Source: Candidatus Desantisbacteria bacterium CG1_02_38_46 (GTDB taxonomy: Bacteria > Desantisbacteria > UBA1551 > UBA1559). Taken from it: 10,723 nucleotides of DNA. The stretch spans positions 1 through 10,723 of the forward strand of contig MNUO01000004.1 of the NCBI GenBank assembly GCA_001871015.1. Reading direction: 5' to 3'. The stretch's first letter is position 1, and each line of letters starts with the position of its first letter. Below, one piece after another: positions 5,618 through 10,723 of this stretch. The notes under the pieces were generated by a model. That model was given only the letters and a program-made list of their open reading frames with translations. It was not told where the DNA came from and did no database searches. The position numbers were made by a program, and so were the translations under genes.

Positions 5618-8167
5618 TTAACGAAACAAAAGGAAACCAAATTTGTCTGGACTCAGATTATTACCAGCAGTAAATCTCCATCCACTTATTTCTTTATTTT
5701 TCTCCTTCCCACTTTGGCGCTGTCGAGTAAAATTAACCTTCCATCTGGAACCAGAATTCGGTTTCTTCTCTGCAAAAGAAACAAAAGGAATAGCCATTTC
5801 TACTGTCCAGAATAAATCTCCTTTATAAACTTTAGCTGAGTACTGCGGATTCCATCCAGTATTAGTTATGTAAGCATCATATTTTATCTCAGAGGCTGAA
5901 ACTATTATCTGATAAAACTTATCTCCATTAGATGATGGAACTACAAAAAACTCGATACAATCATCTCTCCATACACGTCCATCATGTTCCTGAATCTCAG
6001 TTACAAGATCTCCCATGTTTTTTTCCATGCAGAGATAGGCTAAATAGAGATTATCAGAATCGTAAGCAACCCCCACCAGTGTTGGCTGTGAAACTAGAAT
6101 ATCAGATTGATATTCTCGAAAATCATCAACCTTCTTAGCCTTCAACCAGCATTTATCATCTAATATTCCATCAATCTTGGGTGGAATAGAGGTAAACTCT
6201 GCTGAAAGAGAATCACTATTGATTATAGCAGGATGGATATTATAAACAAAAGATTTGAGCCAGCGGATATTAGATTTAGCCCAGGGACTATTGTCAAAAG
6301 CTTGTGCCCAAGCTCCTTTTTTACCTGCTTTTTCCATCAGTAATCCTATTTTCAGATATATGGAATCAGTAAAAGAATTTGGAGGCAATTTTTCTACCCA
6401 ATTCTTATAGTTATTAACAGCAAAAAGCAAAACTTCATCCTTTAGTTGGGATATTTTTTCTAATTCAGTAAGTTGTTCAAATTTATTTAAAAAAGATGAT
6501 AAATTTTTCCTCCATCCTTCAAAAGAAGAAAGAAAGAAATTTGCACGAGATTTTTCCTTCTCTGTCCCTGCTTTTTCTACAACTAATTTTAATAGCTGTT
6601 CGCATTTAACCATATCATCTATTCTGAGGGGAACAAGATAATTGCTTGAATTAAAATTCATATACTGATTTTTCCTTCCACTCTTAAACCATTCTGATTG
6701 GGGAATTCTCTTTGTCCAGTATTCCTCCCAGAATGCAAAATACTCTGCAAGATACGGAGCAGCTTCTTTACCAACAGCACATTCGTACCACTCCTTTAAA
6801 GTCTTATCAACATCCAGATTTGGATTCCACTGTAATTTTAGAGATAAATATAGCTTTGGACCTTCTCTCCAATCCGCAGCAGGATATGCTTCAGCATAAA
6901 GAGCTCGTACATTATTCTCATAAGCAAACCGGTAATATTCTGCCATTTTATGAAACCATACCCGCGGGGTAATATAATGGTCACGTGGTTTTCCATATAT
7001 GTAGTCATACCAACCCAGTGTGGAAGCAAATTTCGCCCATTCTCCTGTTAATTTCTGGCCTTCTTTCTCTATTTCTTTATCTGCCCACTTTAAACGTTCG
7101 TAGGTCATATAAGGGATAATATGGGAGTTCAATTTTACCTTGGAAGGTGGGTCGAAAACCTCGCTATAAGCAAGCAATCCAAAATATTTATCAGGATATT
7201 TTTTCAGTACTCCCTCGACCACTGCATTACACCATTCATAATATATATCTGAGTAATTTCTTAATCCTAAACTGTTTTTCTTATCACCAACCCTTGCCAG
7301 ACACTCTCCACACTTACAATGTCCACCTTCATCGTTGACACCCAGAGAATAAGAAGTCCGTTCTGGATTTTTAGTAAAATACTCACAGATATTCTTGATT
7401 GCTTCTTCAACAATGCCTTCACTACTAAAACAGGGTTGCCACCCGTGTGTTTTATTATCTTTGGGAAGATAACGTGTTTCTTTTTCTTTAATTGGAAAAA
7501 ATTGTGGGTGGATTTTGGTATATGTCTCCGGCGGAAAAAGACGGAGAAGATTATGATGAAATCTTACCCGGTGATGCATCCGATTATATCTTGCCCAGTC
7601 TGCTTGCTCTTTTCCCTTTAATCCGCTGAAGAAACGGGAGAAGAAAATGGGCTCCTGTTGAACTTCTTTTGTTGAGATTTTCAATGTCTCATAACAAGGA
7701 ATATATTCACCTAATTCTCCTGGAAAAAGCCATCGGATTCCAATATATCTCTCCAGAAATTCGTAAACACCAAACTCGGTCCCAAATTCAGAGCCACCAA
7801 TAATAACTATATTTTTGTCATCCGGAAAAGAAATTACAAAACCATCGGCATCCAGTTTTTCAATTCCCAGGTTTAAGTTTTTAACATAAGAGGTATTTCC
7901 CAGGTGAATTTTAATAAGACCTATATCTGCTGGTTCTTTCTGAACAGGAATTTCAGCTTTGGTGCTTAAAAGAATATATTTTGAGAGTGTGTGCGCAAGA
8001 CTTTCTAATGAACTATTTACATCAGCAGGAACAACAACCATGACCAAAGGTTTCCCATTTTCTACCAGAGTAATTGTTTCTGTTACTTCTGCATAAATTC
8101 CTCTACTAAAAATACATAGCAGGTTTACCATCACAACTACCTCCAACCAAACATTTATTTTTCCCAT
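5618..8167 (-). CDS. Secreted DUF4838 glycoside-hydrolase-like protein with C-terminal CBM9-like domain
   Basis: This 849-residue protein has an N-terminal signal peptide (hydrophobic 8-20, cleavage near IYA at 24-26). Residues 35-165 resemble the N-terminal domain of GH67 alpha-glucuronidases, including GGSEFGTEFGVYEFLER and IRWLFPG. Residues 170-500 form the DUF4838 TIM-barrel-like domain with its CxCxxC motif (Cys284, 286, 289, in NDEGGHCKCGEC). The acidic residues near 279-280 and Glu336 are candidates for catalysis. A helical region follows at 510-645. Residues 655-849 are a CBM9/DOMON-like carbohydrate-binding domain, with PPKIDGILDDKCWLKA, a DDCIEFFV strand and the closing WKVNFTR. AAGGGAGG lies 6 nt before the ATG. 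Its activity is unassigned; a role in exported or periplasmic cleavage of uronic-acid or amino-sugar glycans is inferred from domain relatives. Confidence 0.8.
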   Translation of the reverse strand: MGKINVWLEVVVMVNLLCIFSRGIYAEVTETITLVENGKPLVMVVVPADVNSSLESLAHTLSKYILLSTKAEIPVQKEPADIGLIKIHLGNTSYVKNLNLGIEKLDADGFVISFPDDKNIVIIGGSEFGTEFGVYEFLERYIGIRWLFPGELGEYIPCYETLKISTKEVQQEPIFFSRFFSGLKGKEQADWARYNRMHHRVRFHHNLLRLFPPETYTKIHPQFFPIKEKETRYLPKDNKTHGWQPCFSSEGIVEEAIKNICEYFTKNPERTSYSLGVNDEGGHCKCGECLARVGDKKNSLGLRNYSDIYYEWCNAVVEGVLKKYPDKYFGLLAYSEVFDPPSKVKLNSHIIPYMTYERLKWADKEIEKEGQKLTGEWAKFASTLGWYDYIYGKPRDHYITPRVWFHKMAEYYRFAYENNVRALYAEAYPAADWREGPKLYLSLKLQWNPNLDVDKTLKEWYECAVGKEAAPYLAEYFAFWEEYWTKRIPQSEWFKSGRKNQYMNFNSSNYLVPLRIDDMVKCEQLLKLVVEKAGTEKEKSRANFFLSSFEGWRKNLSSFLNKFEQLTELEKISQLKDEVLLFAVNNYKNWVEKLPPNSFTDSIYLKIGLLMEKAGKKGAWAQAFDNSPWAKSNIRWLKSFVYNIHPAIINSDSLSAEFTSIPPKIDGILDDKCWLKAKKVDDFREYQSDILVSQPTLVGVAYDSDNLYLAYLCMEKNMGDLVTEIQEHDGRVWRDDCIEFFVVPSSNGDKFYQIIVSASEIKYDAYITNTGWNPQYSAKVYKGDLFWTVEMAIPFVSFAEKKPNSGSRWKVNFTRQRQSGKEKNKEISGWRFTAGNNLSPDKFGFLLFR

Positions 8168-8256
8168 TTTGTGCCTCCCTTAAATTATTTTTACAAGGAG
8201 CGAGTTTTTAAATCACCTCATTTAACTCTTTAACCCTGCAACTCTATATGAACTTT

Positions 8257-10215
8257 TTAAGACTTCAGTTCTTTATTCGACCTACCTGTCTCTACAATGA
8301 CAAGGTTTTTCCTTTTTATAGTAAAAGGACCTTTTATTTTACTTTTACTTAAAAGTTCACTTCCTTCTATTCCTATATCCACAATTTTATCTTCCAATGT
8401 TTCATTAAAGAGAAATAATAGTTCTTTATCTCCGTTCTGCCGTTTTCTTAAAGTTATCCCCTCGGGAAGGTCATCAAAATGTTGTACATTTGCTTCTTTT
8501 AAAAGTGAAGAAAAAAGATAAGAATAGAAAGAATCTTCTGGGAATGTTCCCAGATAAAAGACATTACCGTTTCTGGTAAAAGCAGCATCTGCAATATAGG
8601 AATTGTTATATTTAGCCAAAACCTGCGCTTTTTTCGGAACTATCTCCTGACAAAGCACAGAACAGTCAAATTCTTTCCCTTTTATTTTTATCCTTCTCTG
8701 TTCCTCGGTACAGCTTTCTCCTATTTCAATTCCACAGAGTCTCCTTAACGCTGGATGTAATGTACCAGGAATAACATTGTTATTCTCATTTTTTAATCCT
8801 GAACCGCACGTAATAAAAACAAAACCTCCATTTTTTGTATAGTTATTCAGATTCCTGATAAGATTATCAGTTATTATATATAGTGCAGGAAGGATAACCA
8901 ACTTGCAAGAAGACAGATCGTTCTCACTTGAGAGAACATCAATATTTATCCCAAACTTAGATAATGCATTCCATACGGAAAATACTATTTGCTCATATTG
9001 TTTGCCAAAATAAGGGGCTCTATCTAATGCCCATCGTGAAGGATAGTTAGTAAGCATTGCCACCTCTGAAATCACAGAAGAGCCTTTTAAATGAGATTGG
9101 AGATTTCTCAAGTTTTTACCTGTGAAAGCAATTTCCTTATAATAACGGCCGCGACTTCCATCATTCTCTAATATCCCGTGATGAAGTTGTTCATGGGCAA
9201 ACGGACATTGCCTCCATCTGAAATATAATATCCCATCTGCTCCCTGAGAAATAGCTTGATACGTCCACAGTCTAATCATTCCCGGTGCGGAAGAGGTAGT
9301 AGCGATATTCCCAAAATTTGTATCAGAAGACCTTTGTTCAACTACCCAGAAATTTTTCTTTTTAAAACCACGGACAGAATCCATCTCCAAGGCATGATAA
9401 CATTGGAACAGAGGATAATTGATTGTTGCTGCAATATCCTGATTCTTGAAGAAATTAAAGTAGTCAACAGTGTGAGCATAAAAACCACCTTGGGCATTTG
9501 TTGTAATTGGCTTCTTTGAATATTTCCTTAATGCTTCTACCTGAAGATTAACCAAAGAAACAGTATTTTCGCTATTAAACTTCATCCAGTCCTGGTATTG
9601 CGCAGGATAGAATCCTCCGCTCGGATCAATCTGCGGAGGGTCAATCTGTGAGAATTCATTATATTCATTCCCCCAGAATACAGTTCCCCAGACTCTGTTT
9701 AAGTCCTCTATATTTTTATATTTTGCCCCAAGGTATGCTTGAAATTTTTTTCTGCAGAGAGAGCAGTAACAGATATTCCCAACAGCATATTCATTGTCTA
9801 AATGCCAGCCGATAAGTAAGGAATTTTTACCAAAATGCTCTGCTAATTTTTTTGCTAATTCTCTTGCTTTATCCCTTAGTAAAAAGTTGGAAAGACAGGT
9901 GTAGTATCTACCACCTGAGGAGACTCTGTGCCCTTCTTTTGTTACCCTTATCATTGAGAGGTCTTTCTCAATTAGCCAGGGTGGTGCCCCCCGGGAAGGA
10001 ACACCAAGAAGGATACCAATCCCTTGTTTCTCAAGGATTTCAAATATCCTGTCCAGCCATTCAAAATCGTACCTACCGTCTTCAGTTTCCATCCTGCTCC
10101 AGCAAAATTCACCAATTCTTACCGCGTTAAATCCTGCTTCTGCCATAAGTTCTGCATCTTTTTCCCATCGAGCCTCACACCAATGCTCAGGATAATAATC
10201 TGCTCCGTAATACAT
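8257..10215 (-). CDS. GH42 beta-galactosidase
   Basis: This 652-residue enzyme is a glycoside hydrolase family 42 beta-galactosidase. The N-terminus (YYGADYYPEHW, then GFNAVRIGEFCWSRMET) is typical. Glu142 in WHLDNEY is the expected acid/base, and Glu293 in FWVVEQRSS is the expected nucleophile. Cys107, 149, 151 and 154 occupy the positions of the zinc site known in thermophilic GH42 enzymes. The barrel (1-370) is followed by the trimerisation domain (about 385-580) and a small beta domain. The length is normal. No signal peptide is present, so it probably acts in the cytoplasm on imported oligosaccharides. The ATG at 10215 has GGGG 7 nt upstream, and that site overlaps the last codons of the remnant gene upstream. 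A gap of 89 nt with no terminator separates it from the DUF4838 gene. Confidence 0.9.
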   Translation of the reverse strand: MYYGADYYPEHWCEARWEKDAELMAEAGFNAVRIGEFCWSRMETEDGRYDFEWLDRIFEILEKQGIGILLGVPSRGAPPWLIEKDLSMIRVTKEGHRVSSGGRYYTCLSNFLLRDKARELAKKLAEHFGKNSLLIGWHLDNEYAVGNICYCSLCRKKFQAYLGAKYKNIEDLNRVWGTVFWGNEYNEFSQIDPPQIDPSGGFYPAQYQDWMKFNSENTVSLVNLQVEALRKYSKKPITTNAQGGFYAHTVDYFNFFKNQDIAATINYPLFQCYHALEMDSVRGFKKKNFWVVEQRSSDTNFGNIATTSSAPGMIRLWTYQAISQGADGILYFRWRQCPFAHEQLHHGILENDGSRGRYYKEIAFTGKNLRNLQSHLKGSSVISEVAMLTNYPSRWALDRAPYFGKQYEQIVFSVWNALSKFGINIDVLSSENDLSSCKLVILPALYIITDNLIRNLNNYTKNGGFVFITCGSGLKNENNNVIPGTLHPALRRLCGIEIGESCTEEQRRIKIKGKEFDCSVLCQEIVPKKAQVLAKYNNSYIADAAFTRNGNVFYLGTFPEDSFYSYLFSSLLKEANVQHFDDLPEGITLRKRQNGDKELLFLFNETLEDKIVDIGIEGSELLSKSKIKGPFTIKRKNLVIVETGRSNKELKS

Positions 10216-10216
10216 T

Positions 10217-10468
10217 CTACTTCCCCTTTTTTAATGAAAAAGTTTCAAAAATGCTTCCGTTACTTTTAATTATCTCCACATCAATAGATTTATTATTTAC
10301 AGTTACCTTGCAAATGTGAAGAATATTAGCCGCAAAAATCTGATAAGGATTATAAACTTCATTAACCGGATAATGTAATGGATGCGGTGAAAGATAAAGC
10401 AAGCCAGCCCCTCCCGTAGCAATAAAGTGTTTCCCTTTATATATGGTTCTTCCGAGAAAACTATGGGT
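10217..10468 (-). pseudogene. C-terminal remnant, probable metallophosphoesterase
   Basis: The frame is open from a TGA at 10499-10501 to a TAG at 10217-10219. From SFLGRTIYKGKHF onward it reads like the end of a calcineurin-like phosphoesterase: IATGGAGLLYLSP resembles the 'sGGGG..ly' loop, and ICKVTVNNKSIDVEIIKSNGSIFETF resembles the closing beta-strands ('vtvdgd.v.v.vi.pdG.i'). The residues before SFLGRT come from the palindromic repeat cluster, so the N-terminal catalytic part and its metal ligands are gone. A TTG at 10402 could start a 61-residue peptide, but no real function is expected. Its stop lies 1 nt before the GH42 ATG, so the intact gene was once translationally coupled to GH42. 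The family call is from memory of motifs only. Confidence 0.45.
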
Positions 10469-10471
10469 AGT

Positions 10472-10557
10472 AGGTATCCACCTGAGGCGGACTGCTACTC
10501 ATCCCGATTCCAATCGGGGCCACCCCCCTGTCTTTTGTCAAAGACAAAAAGGGGGGT
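10472..10557. repeat. Cluster of GC-rich palindromes (possible small mobile or REP-like element)
   Basis: Three adjacent inverted repeats stand out against the AT-rich background. At 10477-10491, TCCACCTGAGGCGGA is a near-palindrome. At 10503-10518, CCCGATT and AATCGGG are 7-bp arms around CC. At 10523-10556, six C pair with six G around an inner stem of TTTTGTC and GACAAAA (10533-10539, 10543-10549). The cluster replaces the missing N-terminal part of the phosphoesterase gene. No transposase is present, so it would have to be moved by another element. None of these palindromes was seen elsewhere in the window. Confidence 0.55.
10523..10556. repeat. Long G/C-ended stem-loop
   Basis: The outer arms are C6 (10523-10528) and G6 (10551-10556). 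The inner arms are 7 bp with an AAA loop (10540-10542), and the internal loop is asymmetric (4 nt on one side, 1 on the other). It lies in the path of transcripts from the promoter at 10641-10668. The stem is not followed by a U-run on the minus strand, so a simple intrinsic terminator is unlikely. Confidence 0.5.
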
Positions 10558-10565
10558 TCAATCAA

Positions 10566-10610
10566 AGGTCTTTTTTATCGTTATAGGCATCACCTCCTGT
10601 CGCAAGACCT
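10566..10610 (-). other. Leader inverted repeat enclosing an orphan Shine-Dalgarno
   Basis: Arms AGGTCTT and AAGACCT (10566-10572 and 10604-10610) enclose a 31-nt loop. The loop holds a perfect AGGAGGT (10592-10598, minus strand) and an ATG at 10590. That ATG is only 1 nt from the AGGAGGT and would give a 10-residue peptide ending at 10558. No long frame follows. I match no known riboswitch to it. It is probably the old translation start of the disrupted gene, or else a leader structure. Confidence 0.35.
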
Positions 10611-10640
10611 ACTTGGATGACTTATTTAATGCTAACTAAA

Positions 10641-10668
10641 ATTATATTCACTTTTTAGAAATTGTCAA
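10641..10668 (-). promoter_or_regulatory. Consensus sigma-70-type promoter reading into the cluster
   Basis: On the minus strand, TTGACA (10668-10663) and TATAAT (10646-10641) are separated by 16 bp. Both boxes are perfect consensus. It points toward the phosphoesterase remnant and GH42 and is the only strong promoter I see upstream of them, so it is the likely operon promoter. Transcripts would pass through the leader inverted repeat and the palindrome cluster before GH42. No operator was recognised, and 10669-10723 shows no gene. Confidence 0.7.
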
Positions 10669-10723
10669 GTTTTCAGAAAAATTCTTTAGACAATTTCAAA
10701 CTTCGAGATTAAAGGAATCAATT

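Noticed and set aside
8168-8256. Terminator or separate promoter between GH42 and the DUF4838 gene
   Set aside because: No stem-loop with a T-run and no convincing -35/-10 pair is visible in the 89-nt gap.
10503-10556. CRISPR array or tandem repeat
   Set aside because: The palindromes differ from one another and there is no regular repeat-spacer pattern anywhere in the window.
10427-10639. 70-residue plus-strand frame at the right end
   Set aside because: It runs across the palindromes and the leader, shows no domain, and lies antisense to the promoter and remnant gene.
1-10723. tRNA or rRNA genes
   Set aside because: No cloverleaf with a T-loop signature and no rRNA-like stretch was recognised by eye; a covariance-model scan was not possible.

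Overview
The window is AT-rich, and nearly every gene lies on the minus strand, transcribed from high to low coordinates. The gene content suggests an uncultured anaerobic bacterium that degrades carbohydrates: an MttB-superfamily methyltransferase, a QueG/reductive-dehalogenase-like Fe-S protein, a secreted DUF4838 protein with a CBM9-like tail, and a GH42 beta-galactosidase. DUF4838 proteins and expanded MttB families are common in Lentisphaerota and related PVC-type genomes. That assignment is only a weak inference, because the window holds no rRNA or other phylogenetic marker.

Layout. (1) 3-248, plus strand: the N-terminal zinc-ribbon part of a transposase, cut off by the window edge and by the next element. 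(2) 226-1333: an IS630-family insertion sequence with terminal inverted repeats, two overlapping transposase frames joined at a run of eight A, its own promoter, and a hairpin over the transposase start. (3) 1325-10215: a tightly spaced minus-strand cluster. In transcription order it is GH42 beta-galactosidase, secreted DUF4838/CBM9 protein, small secreted protein of unknown family, MttB-like methyltransferase, double-GNAT acetyltransferase, and a QueG-like double-cluster Fe-S protein whose second half is cut off by the IS630 end. (4) 10217-10723: the C-terminal remnant of a probable metallophosphoesterase directly upstream of GH42, a cluster of GC-rich palindromes where its N-terminal part should be, and a consensus promoter (TTGACA-16-TATAAT) with an orphan Shine-Dalgarno.

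How the genes may work together. The DUF4838 protein and the 219-residue protein carry signal peptides and would act outside the cytoplasm on a glycan. GH42 has no signal and would cleave imported galactosides inside the cell. The MttB-like protein would move a methyl group from a methylated amine or similar substrate to a corrinoid protein, but no corrinoid protein is encoded here. The QueG-like protein is the only candidate redox or cobamide-binding partner in the window. The combination suggests use of a host or algal glycan together with a methylated compound; this is inference. Both ends of the cluster are damaged by mobile or repetitive DNA, so the operon may be decaying or recently rearranged.
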